From positions 1 to 64,000 of the IMG/VR virus record IMGVR_UViG_3300020385_000008: 64,000 nt of DNA; one strand, written 5' to 3'. This document shows positions 46,622 to 55,357 of this stretch, one piece after another. A program made the translations under genes and the position numbers. The stretch is from a virus. The notes under the pieces are model-generated. The model made no database searches, was not told the origin of the DNA, and was given only the letters and a program-made list of their open reading frames with translations. How positions within the stretch are numbered: position 1 is the stretch's first letter; the number at the start of each line of letters is the position of its first letter.

Positions 46622-48790
46622 TTATGCAATGAGTGAGATGAAATCACTCAACACCTTCTTGTTATTCTTCTTGCTTTTTAGTGACTTACTAAACGCTGAT
46701 TTAATTTTAGCTTTAGTGGCTCCTTCATCCACATCAAATTCAGCAGACTCTTGGACTGTATCAGAATCCACGATGTAGTACTTGTTATATCCAGCATTAG
46801 TTAGAGCAATTGTTTTTTCTTTCTTCCACTTCGCAATTTGTGCATCATCATATCCAACTGCTTGGCGAACGAACCATCCACCACGTTTTTCTAGGATACG
46901 GAATCCAGTGAAGGTAGTTTGGGGGAACTCAAAACGTAAGTCCTCCAGAATTGTTGAGGTGACACCACACAACTTCTCCTTATCAATTTTACGAACAGTC
47001 CCTGTGACTCGGTTGCGAAGGTATCCATTTTGGTGACCCAATCGCCCTACACTTATTTTAGTTTGACCATCATATGACTCGATTTCAGTGGTATACCTAG
47101 TCCAACTAGCTTCACCATCAGTGAGAACCATTACGTGTGCCTTCTCAACATTATTACGTTGCTGGAAATCTGGAAGAATCTTACGTAAAGTGATTAGTGC
47201 TTCATTTAGAGGAGTACCAGAAAGACCCACTCTACTAGGAACAATATTTCCACCCCTAGTCGTATAAGAAGATGCGATCATAAAAATAGTTTCCATTTGG
47301 CGCAGCAACTCCTTACGGTTGACTGTACTAGTAAGAATATTCATCATACTAAACTCATCACCAACAACTAACTCATTAGGAATATCACTGTTCGTATAAT
47401 AGTTTGCATTATCGCGATTCCACTCGTTAGTAAATGCATAGACTTCAAATGGAATATTTACTTTATCGCAGAACATAACGATAGAGAGTAGTTGCTTGAT
47501 AGTATCTTCCAAGATATGACACATAGAACCAGACCAATCTAGAACAAATACCAGACCGTGGTTCTTACCTTCAGGTAGAGTTGTGACCTTCTTAAAGATA
47601 TCTTCGTTGTACTTATATGTGTGAAGTTTAGTGCAATCTAATACACCAGTCCTAGATGTTGAAGAGCGAGAGTAAGCAGAGGCTGACTTCCTACATTCAA
47701 ACTCCTTAACCATATAGTTGACTTCACTTTGGATGTTGCGCTTAAATTCATTGAAATTCTTATCATATCCACCAAATAATGTCTTAATAAAGTAATCAGC
47801 ATTTTCAGGATTCGTATTATAAAAAAATTCACGCTGCCTCTCAAATGAAGAGTTAATATATTCGTGTATTTCTTTGTTAGAAGCAATATACTTAGCTGCA
47901 GAGAATGATGGATAAGTTAGATATAGGGGCTGATTATACGTATTAGTTGTAGCCATATCTTCAAGGTTCTCATTGAAGTTCTCCATTGTACTTACATTAT
48001 CAGTAAGATTACCTGCGGTATCTCCACCACCAATTTCATCGTCACGTGACTCCATACTTTCACCCTGCTCATCACTCTCACCATCCTCCTCCTGGGGGGA
48101 ACCACCCTCACTTGATTCACCTTCACTATCGGATGGTCCCTCTTCTGGCTCTTCACCCTCACCACCATCCTTCCCCTGTGGCTCTTCAGTGCCTTCAGGA
48201 GAAGAACTAGCATCTTCATCACCAGTTTGCTTCTGCTCCTCTTTCTGCTGCTCGTGGAGGGCATAGAGGGCTTCTGCTGCTGCAAGAGCATCATCAAAGG
48301 TGACTGCTGCAGCACATTGGTCCACAACAACCATTTCAGAAGATGTGAAAGGAACTTTAATGAAGTTGCCGATCTTAAAGTGTAGGTTTACGCGGTCAGC
48401 AATGTTCATAGCTGCTACATCTTCATCAGCAATACCAAAGAAGTCTTGGTCATGGAGTTCGTGGTATCCACGGAAGAATGTCTTGGGTAGACCCACATAC
48501 TTCTTCTTCATCAATACTTCAATGCGCACATCTTCCGTGACGTTGACGAAGCCCTGTGGAACTTTAGTCTTCTTTCTCCAATCCTCATTGGGTGTAAAGA
48601 GAGCGTGAGCCACTTCGTGTGCAATAAGGAGGTTGAATACATTATTAGATGCTTTCTCCCATCGTGGGAGAGTGAGTACACGACTCTGGACGTTGAAGCT
48701 AGCTGTGCTTACATTCTTGTGCTCAACCAAGAGGTCTTCTGTTGCGAGCAGACGGGCAAGAGTGCCTTTGACTTCTAGGTTGACTGACAT
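46622..48790 (-). CDS. cobT: CobT-like protein: HEVAH metallopeptidase motif plus VWA domain
   Basis: 722 aa. N-terminal HEVAHALF (about residues 58-65) is a zinc-peptidase-like HExxH helix followed by EDVRIE. Residues about 175-260 are a Glu/Ser/Gly-rich acidic linker. The C-terminal 300 residues are a von Willebrand A domain with a MIDAS motif (LDWSGSM) and VLTDGEASW. This is the CobT architecture that pairs with a MoxR-like ATPase such as CobS at 43113-44243. The HExxH suggests a possible ATP-controlled protease. Known in cyanophages, function unproven. Confidence 0.85.
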   Translation of the reverse strand: MSVNLEVKGTLARLLATEDLLVEHKNVSTASFNVQSRVLTLPRWEKASNNVFNLLIAHEVAHALFTPNEDWRKKTKVPQGFVNVTEDVRIEVLMKKKYVGLPKTFFRGYHELHDQDFFGIADEDVAAMNIADRVNLHFKIGNFIKVPFTSSEMVVVDQCAAAVTFDDALAAAEALYALHEQQKEEQKQTGDEDASSSPEGTEEPQGKDGGEGEEPEEGPSDSEGESSEGGSPQEEDGESDEQGESMESRDDEIGGGDTAGNLTDNVSTMENFNENLEDMATTNTYNQPLYLTYPSFSAAKYIASNKEIHEYINSSFERQREFFYNTNPENADYFIKTLFGGYDKNFNEFKRNIQSEVNYMVKEFECRKSASAYSRSSTSRTGVLDCTKLHTYKYNEDIFKKVTTLPEGKNHGLVFVLDWSGSMCHILEDTIKQLLSIVMFCDKVNIPFEVYAFTNEWNRDNANYYTNSDIPNELVVGDEFSMMNILTSTVNRKELLRQMETIFMIASSYTTRGGNIVPSRVGLSGTPLNEALITLRKILPDFQQRNNVEKAHVMVLTDGEASWTRYTTEIESYDGQTKISVGRLGHQNGYLRNRVTGTVRKIDKEKLCGVTSTILEDLRFEFPQTTFTGFRILEKRGGWFVRQAVGYDDAQIAKWKKEKTIALTNAGYNKYYIVDSDTVQESAEFDVDEGATKAKIKSAFSKSLKSKKNNKKVLSDFISLIA

Positions 48791-48824
48791 AGCGTATCCG
48801 TTTCAATGAAATTATTATAGGGCA

Positions 48825-48846
48825 TTAAAAAGCCCCTTGGTGGGGC
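48825..48846 (-). terminator. Rho-independent terminator (diverged repeat copy)
   Basis: GCCCCttggtGGGGC stem and T-tract on the minus strand after the 236-aa oxygenase gene; its flanks resemble the 44.3/44.6 kb repeats. Confidence 0.8.
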
Positions 48847-48858
48847 AGTAGACAGTTA

Positions 48859-49569
48859 CTAAATTGTCTTTTCCATCATAGAAATATGTTCAGCAATTTC
48901 TGTAAAATCATTACCTCCAGCATTACATACCCTATAAGTGCCATATCGACAGCACCAACCAGTGAGTAAGTACTTAACACCACTAGTCAATTCTTCACCT
49001 CTATGTGTCCAAAATTGACTGGAAGGAAATAATAGTAACTTACCAGGTTCAGAAATAATATTTTTACTTACTCCACAATTATAAAATTGAGTTTTTCCAT
49101 TATCCAATTGATCTGACCTATCATTTAGATATAAAATATAAGTGAATATTCTGTTATTGACAAATGCCACTTCATAATCAGTTTCTTTGTGGATGAAACT
49201 GCGTAGAGGAACAACTTCACTAGACGCATCATCATGCCAGTGGTAGTGTCCACCAGGAGTAGTTCTTTGAATCTGATACCCACGATCATGAAACATCATA
49301 GGTTCAGAATAATGAGCATCTTTAATAAGTAAATCCATATAGTTCGTAAAATATGGATTAAATGCTTTGTATAATACATCATCAATGTCATCCCATTTTG
49401 GATCACCAGTGATAAGTAAATCATCGGAAATTTTTGAATTTGTTAAACCAGCACCACTCTTTCCAGGTTTAACTTTTTCATCAGCTTCAAACCTATCAAT
49501 TATCTCATCGCATAACTCCTTACTAACAACATTTGGGTATTCGATAATGTAATCTTCAAATGATCTCAT
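48859..49569 (-). CDS. 2OG-Fe(II) oxygenase
   Basis: 236 aa. YHWHDDASS has the His-x-Asp ligands, and SQFWTHRGEELTSGVKYLL the distal His and nearby basic residue. FTYILYLNDRSDQLDNGKTQF is the typical strand between them. Prolyl-4-hydroxylase-like; substrate unknown. It is preceded by a tiny secreted-looking gene and gp46. Confidence 0.85.
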   Translation of the reverse strand: MRSFEDYIIEYPNVVSKELCDEIIDRFEADEKVKPGKSGAGLTNSKISDDLLITGDPKWDDIDDVLYKAFNPYFTNYMDLLIKDAHYSEPMMFHDRGYQIQRTTPGGHYHWHDDASSEVVPLRSFIHKETDYEVAFVNNRIFTYILYLNDRSDQLDNGKTQFYNCGVSKNIISEPGKLLLFPSSQFWTHRGEELTSGVKYLLTGWCCRYGTYRVCNAGGNDFTEIAEHISMMEKTI

Positions 49570-49583
49570 AACAATTTAATATT

Positions 49584-49718
49584 TTAATGTAAGTGAACAA
49601 CACCATTTCCATGAACGTGAGGAACAGAACCATCATATAGGTGTGGCTGTCCGTGGTCAAATCCCCCAGTAGCTAAAGAAAGGATACCAGCAAAGATTGC
49701 AATTTTAATATACTTCAT
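49584..49718 (-). CDS. Tiny His-rich protein with signal-like N-terminus, 44 aa
   Basis: Starts at ATG 49716-49718, ends at TAA 49584-49586. Residues 3-19 are hydrophobic (YIKIAIFAGILSLATGG) like a signal peptide or membrane anchor; the rest has six His in 25 residues (DHGQPHLYDG, VPHVHGNGVVHLH). Metal binding in the periplasm is a guess. It fills the space between gp46 and the oxygenase gene. Confidence 0.55.
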   Translation of the reverse strand: MKYIKIAIFAGILSLATGGFDHGQPHLYDGSVPHVHGNGVVHLH

Positions 49719-49733
49719 AAGGGAATAGTCAAT

Positions 49734-51449
49734 CTATTTTTTATTTAGTTTTGAAAATCCCCTCTCTTTTTCAAACTTAAGAACAGAATCAAAGCGTTCG
49801 TATAGCTCTGTCTTATGGCTGATGATAAAAATATTAGCATCTTTAACAACGTAACGGATGATCTTAAGGAACTCTTCTGTACCAAATCCATCAAGTGAGC
49901 TGTCGAATACCTCATCCATAATAAGGAGATTTGTATTAATGGAATTGCGGACTCTAGCAACTTCTCTCCAAGTGAATAGAAGTGAAAGGTCAATACGCAT
50001 TTTCTCACCCTCGGAAAATGAAGCGTATGAGAAACGTTCGTGGATAGGTGATACAACAGTTTCGTTGAACTCCTCATCTAGATTGAAGTTAATGTAGAAC
50101 TCCATCATCTGAAGGTACTTATTGACGTGCTTGTTAATAAGTGGGATATACTTCTTAATGATACTGGTCTTAACTCCACCATCCTTAAGTAGCTCATTCA
50201 CAAACTGATGCTTCTCCATCTCAACTTTCAAATTAGATATCTCATCAACGCTACTCTTCAGATTTTTAATAATGGAGTTTAAGTTCTCTTTAGATTCAGC
50301 TTGATTATCAATAGACTCCCTAATTGTTGATATTTCAGAATGTAAGTTAGTAATAGTCTTATTGATATTAGAAATATCAGAATTACTTGAAGCCAATTTT
50401 TTGTTAAGCTCCAAAACTTCAGCAGATATATCATTAAAATTAGACTCTCTATTTTCTTCTTTTTCAATAGCAGCTTCTAATTCTTGATATCCACCTTTTA
50501 ATTTTTTAGCATCTACACCAAGCTCAGTTAGTTTAGTTTGGCGTAGATTCTCATCAATATCCTGGGTACAAGTGGGGCAAGTTTTATTATCATTAAAGAA
50601 CTTATGGTTTTTGGACAGGGTGGTAATCTTTTGCTGAATTTTACCTTTAAGCCCACCAAGCTCACGAAGCTTATCTCCAGCTCCCTTTAGCTCTTCTAAC
50701 TCGGCATTAAGATGATCAATCTTACCTAGAACATCAATATTAGCTTCCTGTAGTTGTTGCTGATCAAGTAAATGCCGCTTAACAGACTCATTCTTTTTAT
50801 TGATATTTGCCTCACCACTTTTTGTGATATCATCAATGAACTTGGCTTGCATTTGACCTTTCTCTTTAAGAGAAGACTTCTTCAACTCAAGAATCTTTAA
50901 TTGATCGCGGACAGTACGAACACGGTCCTTGACAATAGATGACATTGAGCTAAAGACACGGATGTCTAGAAGATCTTCAATAACCTCACGACGGTGAGCA
51001 GCAGATAGCTGCATAAAAGGAACAAAAGTAGAACTACCAAGGATAACAATTTGGGTAAAGGACTTATAATTAACTTTAAGAATGTTCTCTTCTAGTGTGA
51101 CTTGATTATCTCGGTCATCACCCCTTTTTTCAAGAAGCTTTCCATCAACTTCAATATCAAATACGTTGGGCTTAATACCACGTCTAACTAAATACTGGCG
51201 GTTGTTGTTATTAAACTCAATCTCTACAAGACAATTTTTTTCAGTTACACTATTTACCAACTGGGGTTTGTTAATCTTACGAAATGGCTTGTTAAACAAT
51301 ACAAAAGTCAAAGCATCCAGGATGGTTGACTTACCAGAGCCATTGCTACCGATAATTAGATTTGTATTATTTGCTAGAAAATCAATCTCAGTGAATGAAT
51401 CCCCAGAGGAGAGAAAGTTCTTATAGCGAAGCTTTTGGAAAACTAACAC
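49734..51449 (-). CDS. 46: Recombination endonuclease subunit gp46 (Rad50-like)
   Basis: 571 aa. Walker A GSNGSGKST (residues 34-42), a long coiled coil with the zinc-hook CPTC in the middle, then the ABC signature ASFSEGEKMRIDL and Walker B LLIMDEVFD. Partner of gp47; together they resect DNA ends for recombination-dependent replication and degrade host DNA. It begins 24 bases after a TGCTATAAT box. Confidence 0.96.
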   Translation of the reverse strand: MLVFQKLRYKNFLSSGDSFTEIDFLANNTNLIIGSNGSGKSTILDALTFVLFNKPFRKINKPQLVNSVTEKNCLVEIEFNNNNRQYLVRRGIKPNVFDIEVDGKLLEKRGDDRDNQVTLEENILKVNYKSFTQIVILGSSTFVPFMQLSAAHRREVIEDLLDIRVFSSMSSIVKDRVRTVRDQLKILELKKSSLKEKGQMQAKFIDDITKSGEANINKKNESVKRHLLDQQQLQEANIDVLGKIDHLNAELEELKGAGDKLRELGGLKGKIQQKITTLSKNHKFFNDNKTCPTCTQDIDENLRQTKLTELGVDAKKLKGGYQELEAAIEKEENRESNFNDISAEVLELNKKLASSNSDISNINKTITNLHSEISTIRESIDNQAESKENLNSIIKNLKSSVDEISNLKVEMEKHQFVNELLKDGGVKTSIIKKYIPLINKHVNKYLQMMEFYINFNLDEEFNETVVSPIHERFSYASFSEGEKMRIDLSLLFTWREVARVRNSINTNLLIMDEVFDSSLDGFGTEEFLKIIRYVVKDANIFIISHKTELYERFDSVLKFEKERGFSKLNKK

Positions 51450-51472
51450 AGGATACTAACATTATTAGCTCC

Positions 51473-51481
51473 ATTATAGCA
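51473..51481 (-). promoter_or_regulatory. Extended -10 promoter (TGCTATAAT) of gp46
   Basis: TGCTATAAT on the minus strand, 23 bases before the gp46 start. Confidence 0.6.
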
Positions 51482-51486
51482 CAGAT

Positions 51487-51792
51487 TTATTGATCTGTTG
51501 GAGGAGGAATAAAAAGTTCGTCTATCTTTACCAATATGTACCTACGATCTTTAACTTTTAATATTTCAAGAACATTGTTAAAGTTGACTTCAGAAACAAC
51601 CATCTTCAGCGTATCTCCTACTAGATACTCTTCATCCCGCTCCAACATTTGGACATATCTTTCAGCATCATCCTCATTCTCAAATATTAAAATTTCTGGT
51701 TCTACACCTTCATCCCTTAAAGAATAAATGTGAGTCTCTCCTTCAGAGTTTTTTATTGTTAGTAAGTAACATTGCTGATCGTCTGGTTTCAT
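51487..51792 (-). CDS. DUF3110-like protein, 101 aa
   Basis: IYSLRDEGVEPEILIFENEDDAERYVQML fits the DUF3110 pattern known from cyanobacteria and their phages; the following DEEYLVGDTLKMVV completes the strands. Function unknown. It sits between gp47 (4-base overlap) and gp46, so it is likely made with the recombination nuclease. Confidence 0.65.
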   Translation of the reverse strand: MKPDDQQCYLLTIKNSEGETHIYSLRDEGVEPEILIFENEDDAERYVQMLERDEEYLVGDTLKMVVSEVNFNNVLEILKVKDRRYILVKIDELFIPPPTDQ

Positions 51793-52844
51793 ACTTCACA
51801 GGCTTCCATATAAATTTCAGATAATAGTGATTTAATAGAATTCTTATCCAGTGAGCTCTCATCAAAGTCAGCTTCATCAACATAACGGTTTAAGATTGAT
51901 AAGGTATTCTCTTCAGCATCACTAGCATCAAAGTCCTCTGTTTCTTGTACGTTGAAGTTCTCAACGACCTTCATATCAATCAGACCAACGTTGAATAGCT
52001 TGTCTAGGAACTTATCAAAGTCTTTCTGTTTGGTCTTCTTACGAACAACAACCTTAACAATCTTACCCCGGTATGCGGTAGCATTGAATAATTGATGCTT
52101 TGTATCTTCATAATATACGATTGAGAATAGTGTGTTTGGATTGTTTACATACTCAATCTCACCTGTCTCGGTATCAAATAGAACAAAACCACGAGTATCA
52201 TTAACATCATTCCAATACATCTCATAGGGATTACCCATATAAAAGATCTTACCGTCATCAGAACGTGTATGGAAGTGACCTGATAAAACTTTTTCAAACT
52301 TACTAAACTCAGAAGGCTTTACTAGCCCCTTATCATCCTCAAACTTATGACCGCGATATGCCTCAAAACCACCGAGTTCTAGATGACCCATAGCATACTT
52401 TGCTTCACTATTGGTAATCATTTCCTTGGTTCTAGTAAGATTCTCGTCACATATCCAAGGCAACATTAGAATCTTTTCGCCATCTACTGTAATTTCAGTG
52501 GGATCTGAGTAGGTTTTTACATTCCCATAATCTTGTAGAAGAAGATCAGGGGAGTTGGTCCTATTCGTTGACTTGAAATAACAGTCGTGGTTTCCTACAA
52601 CCATATGAACGTCAAAGTCTTTCATTGGATCAAAGACTACACGCTTGGTCCACTGTAAGGAATTGTATTCAATAGATTTTCTACTATCAAAAGCATCACC
52701 CAAGTGAAGGATAGTCTTTACACCACGAGCTTTTAGTGTAGGGAAGAATACTTCTGAGTAGAACTTCTCAAAATGGGCGTGTAGATAGTCAGCACCTTTA
52801 CGTGCCCCAAAATGTGTATCCGTAATAATAGCAACTAAACTCAT
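51789..52844 (-). CDS. 47: Recombination endonuclease subunit gp47 (Mre11-like)
   Basis: 351 aa. Metallophosphoesterase motifs in order: ITDTHFGARK (DxH), LHLGDAFDS (GD), VVGNHDCY (GNHD), GHLELGGFEA and SGHFHTR (GHxH). Forms the gp46/47 exonuclease used in replication restart and host DNA breakdown. Its start overlaps the gp55 stop by 4 bases. Confidence 0.96.
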   Translation of the reverse strand: MSLVAIITDTHFGARKGADYLHAHFEKFYSEVFFPTLKARGVKTILHLGDAFDSRKSIEYNSLQWTKRVVFDPMKDFDVHMVVGNHDCYFKSTNRTNSPDLLLQDYGNVKTYSDPTEITVDGEKILMLPWICDENLTRTKEMITNSEAKYAMGHLELGGFEAYRGHKFEDDKGLVKPSEFSKFEKVLSGHFHTRSDDGKIFYMGNPYEMYWNDVNDTRGFVLFDTETGEIEYVNNPNTLFSIVYYEDTKHQLFNATAYRGKIVKVVVRKKTKQKDFDKFLDKLFNVGLIDMKVVENFNVQETEDFDASDAEENTLSILNRYVDEADFDESSLDKNSIKSLLSEIYMEACEV

Positions 52845-53317
52845 GAGTTAAGCTTGGTAATGATGTTTTCTTTGATTGCGTTGTAATCGTTACGATATTC
52901 GTTGGTTAGATTAGCATCAGAAGTCATTAGGGCTTCAAATCCACTCTTCTCTACAATCTTAGTTTTAATATCAAGCTGTCTCTTCTCTCTCTGAATACGG
53001 CGTAGGAATGCAAAGTAACTAATTTGAGTGAAGTATGCGAATGGGTTCTTTGACTTAGCTGGGTCAAAGTTATGAATGTACTGTACGCAGTTCTCAATAC
53101 CATCGGAGATCATATCCTCGCGGTACATATAGTTTACGAAGTTGGACTTATAGCTGAGATGGGTAGCAATCTTGAGAAAGCAAGATCCAATGTAATTGGT
53201 AATTCGTGGTTTGGGAAGATCTTTAGCAGCAGCTTCAGCTACGCTCTCTCGGTACTCAATGAGAGCATCAAGAAAGTCTCTATTATTAACGTAATGTTCT
53301 GTTTTCGCTTTAGGCAT
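52841..53317 (-). CDS. 55: Late sigma factor gp55
   Basis: 158 aa, T4 gp55 is 185. YMYREDMISDGIENCVQYI and the ENPFAYFTQISYFAFLRRIQREKR-type region (here KNPFAYFTQISYFAFLRRI) form the sigma region 2 helices that melt the TATAAATA box. It binds host RNA polymerase core, and in T4 works with the gp45 clamp and gp33. It explains the late boxes seen throughout this window. Confidence 0.95.
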   Translation of the reverse strand: MPKAKTEHYVNNRDFLDALIEYRESVAEAAAKDLPKPRITNYIGSCFLKIATHLSYKSNFVNYMYREDMISDGIENCVQYIHNFDPAKSKNPFAYFTQISYFAFLRRIQREKRQLDIKTKIVEKSGFEALMTSDANLTNEYRNDYNAIKENIITKLNS

Positions 53318-53340
53318 AGCACTTCTACTGCTTTAGGTAC

Positions 53341-53349
53341 ATTATAGCA
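53341..53349 (-). promoter_or_regulatory. Extended -10 promoter (TGCTATAAT) of gp55
   Basis: TGCTATAAT on the minus strand, 23 bases before the gp55 ATG. Confidence 0.6.
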
Positions 53350-53374
53350 CAGAATACATGTAATTGCTTAAAGA

Positions 53375-53439
53375 CTTGACAAGGGTCTCAAAATGGAGTA
53401 CAATCAGCCTTGTCGGGGGTGATAAGTCACTTTAAGTAC
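53375..53439 (+). promoter_or_regulatory. Sigma70-like promoter with conserved leader, copy 2, on the plus strand
   Basis: TTGACA (53376-53381), 17-bp spacer, TACAAT (53399-53404), then a leader with ATCAGCCTTGTC, GGGTGATAAGT and CTTTAAGTAC matching copy 1 at 7483-7547. It points into the 3' end of the Sm-like gene, so its transcript would be antisense. A weak CTTAAG/CTTTAAG hairpin plus TTTTT follows about 20 bases later. Confidence 0.7.
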
Positions 53440-53449
53440 TTAAGAGTCT

Positions 53450-53863
53450 TTAAGGTTTTTCATATGAATCTATATCTTTATAGAGTTTTTCTAGAGTAGT
53501 CTTAACTTCATTTACATTACCAACGTAACCAATTTTAGAACTAGAGTTACTATATCTTTCTGGTTTAGAATATAATTTAAGTTTTCTTTTAAAGAATGTT
53601 GAATAATCATTTAATATATCAACATCACTAATTTTATATACCGTTAGTATTTTAGTAATATCTATAACGTGTAATGTATCATTTTTAATGCATAACCAAG
53701 GTTCTAATGCATATTTTTTAGGTTTTCTTCTATCCCGTAACACAACTCTTACTGGATCCTTAAAAGAAAGAACAGTGTATCCACTGTCATCTTCTAATTT
53801 TACTAGTGTGCATACAATTTCTTCACCAGATACTAACTTAATAGCTGCTATTTTGTCGCCCAT
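53450..53863 (-). CDS. Sm-like protein, 137 aa (Sm-like copy A)
   Basis: KIAAIKLVSGEEIVCTLVKL at the N-terminus is an Sm1-like strand pair, followed by KDPVRVVL, EPWLCI and DVDILNDYSTFF, the same block order as the 97-aa gene at 35283-35576. The C-terminal 40 residues are basic and extra. Lies between UvsW (5 bases) and gp55; may bind RNA. Function unproven. Confidence 0.68.
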   Translation of the reverse strand: MGDKIAAIKLVSGEEIVCTLVKLEDDSGYTVLSFKDPVRVVLRDRRKPKKYALEPWLCIKNDTLHVIDITKILTVYKISDVDILNDYSTFFKRKLKLYSKPERYSNSSSKIGYVGNVNEVKTTLEKLYKDIDSYEKP

Positions 53864-53868
53864 TGGGT

Positions 53869-55329
53869 TTACCTTAGATTAATGTTTATTATGTCATAAT
53901 TGAATTTTTCTTCATTATATGTCTTAATACGCTCAATCAAATGATTAAGTGTGTAATTTTTATTACTATTTTTCGTTGTATCGTCAGCTATATCATATAG
54001 CATAGCTTTTGATTTGTTAGACCCTTTCCTAAGTACACGACCTATACTTTGTAAATTTCTGATACGTGATTTTGACGGGGAAGCAAATATAACATTATGT
54101 AGATTTTTTATGTTAATTCCAGTACTGAATACACCATAGGAAGCGATAATAATCGCATTATCTTCCCTTTCTGTGATTTCGCGTACTTGTTCTCTTTCTT
54201 CTACATCAACGCCGCCATGTACAAAGAATACGTGGCGCCCCTCTTCCTTCTTACTATTTATAAGATCATTAAGTATTTTTCCGTGATTTTCTACTCTTGT
54301 AAACAAAACCAACGTATTTCCTGTAATGCCCAATGCTAGATTGCTGATAAATTTGTTTCTTTTCTCGTGACTAATGAGATATTGAATCTCATCCTCATAC
54401 TTATTAAACTTTTGCTCATCATGTTTTAATAATAAAACTTTAATATCAAGTTTAGCTACGTGACCAGCTTCCATTAGCTCCTTTGTTCTAATGGTGTTAT
54501 ATGCTGGACCAAATAGTCCTTCCAGTACAAGCTTATTTGTTTGGGTGCCATCAAGAGTACCTGTGAAACCAAAACGATACTTTGCGTCACATAGCTTAGT
54601 CATAATGCTGACTAGACTTTTTGATTTAAAGTTATGTGCTTCATCACCAATAACCACATTAAACTTTTGAAAAAATGGTTTAGGTAATTTGTAGACAGAC
54701 TGCCAAGTAGTAATAGTAACTTGCTTATCACTATGTAACTCCTTACCACCATAAATTTTATGACAGTAAGAACCTACGTCAAATCCATAATCCTCAAAAT
54801 CTTTATACATCTGTTCTACAAGAGATGTAGTAGGGACTACAATAAGAATGTTCTCATTGCGTTGAGCATAGTATGCCACTAGGGCATAGATCATTAGAGA
54901 TTTACCAGACGCAGTTGGAGAAACGATAAGTTTCCTATTTGATTTGAGAGCGGTATAGATCCCGTGGAGCTGATAATCTCTGGGCTTATATGAAGTAATG
55001 GATTTAACCCAATCAGTAACACCCATAGGTGAGATCTCTTCATTTTCTTCATAGGGTAAGCCATAAAACTTATTGTCCCTGAATTCATATGTGTAACCAT
55101 ACTGATCACAAAAAGCAATAACACGATCTAGCAACCCAACATAGATCTGTTTAGTTTGAGGAGAAAATAAATTAATCGTTCCATCCCAATGTCTTTTGCG
55201 GAATGATGGATGAAACTTTGCCCCTGGAACTTCAAATGAGAAAGCGTCACGCAGCTCATATTGAATATGTGGTTCACAATCAATTTGAAGAAACACCTCG
55301 TTCTTCTTGCTGATAATCAAGTCGGTCAT
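53869..55329 (-). CDS. uvsW: DNA/RNA helicase UvsW
   Basis: 486 aa. Superfamily 2 motifs: Walker A SPTASGKS, DEAH box VIGDEAHNF, motif III FGFTGTLDG, and motif VI QSIGRVLRKG. The N-terminal 100 residues form the DNA-binding domain seen in T4 UvsW. It unwinds R-loops and remodels stalled forks, shifting replication to the recombination mode. CTAAATA lies 22 bases upstream. Confidence 0.95.
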   Translation of the reverse strand: MTDLIISKKNEVFLQIDCEPHIQYELRDAFSFEVPGAKFHPSFRKRHWDGTINLFSPQTKQIYVGLLDRVIAFCDQYGYTYEFRDNKFYGLPYEENEEISPMGVTDWVKSITSYKPRDYQLHGIYTALKSNRKLIVSPTASGKSLMIYALVAYYAQRNENILIVVPTTSLVEQMYKDFEDYGFDVGSYCHKIYGGKELHSDKQVTITTWQSVYKLPKPFFQKFNVVIGDEAHNFKSKSLVSIMTKLCDAKYRFGFTGTLDGTQTNKLVLEGLFGPAYNTIRTKELMEAGHVAKLDIKVLLLKHDEQKFNKYEDEIQYLISHEKRNKFISNLALGITGNTLVLFTRVENHGKILNDLINSKKEEGRHVFFVHGGVDVEEREQVREITEREDNAIIIASYGVFSTGINIKNLHNVIFASPSKSRIRNLQSIGRVLRKGSNKSKAMLYDIADDTTKNSNKNYTLNHLIERIKTYNEEKFNYDIININLR

Positions 55330-55350
55330 TAGAAAAACATCAGCTAAACT

Positions 55351-55357
55351 TATTTAG
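55351..55357 (-). promoter_or_regulatory. Late promoter box (CTAAATA) of uvsW
   Basis: CTAAATA on the minus strand, 22 bases before the uvsW ATG. T4 uvsW is also a late gene. Confidence 0.55.

Noticed and set aside
43113-48790. Cobalamin (B12) synthesis by CobS/CobT
   Set aside because: No CobN or other cobalamin gene is in the window, and the CobT-like protein carries an HExxH peptidase motif; the names only mark family resemblance.
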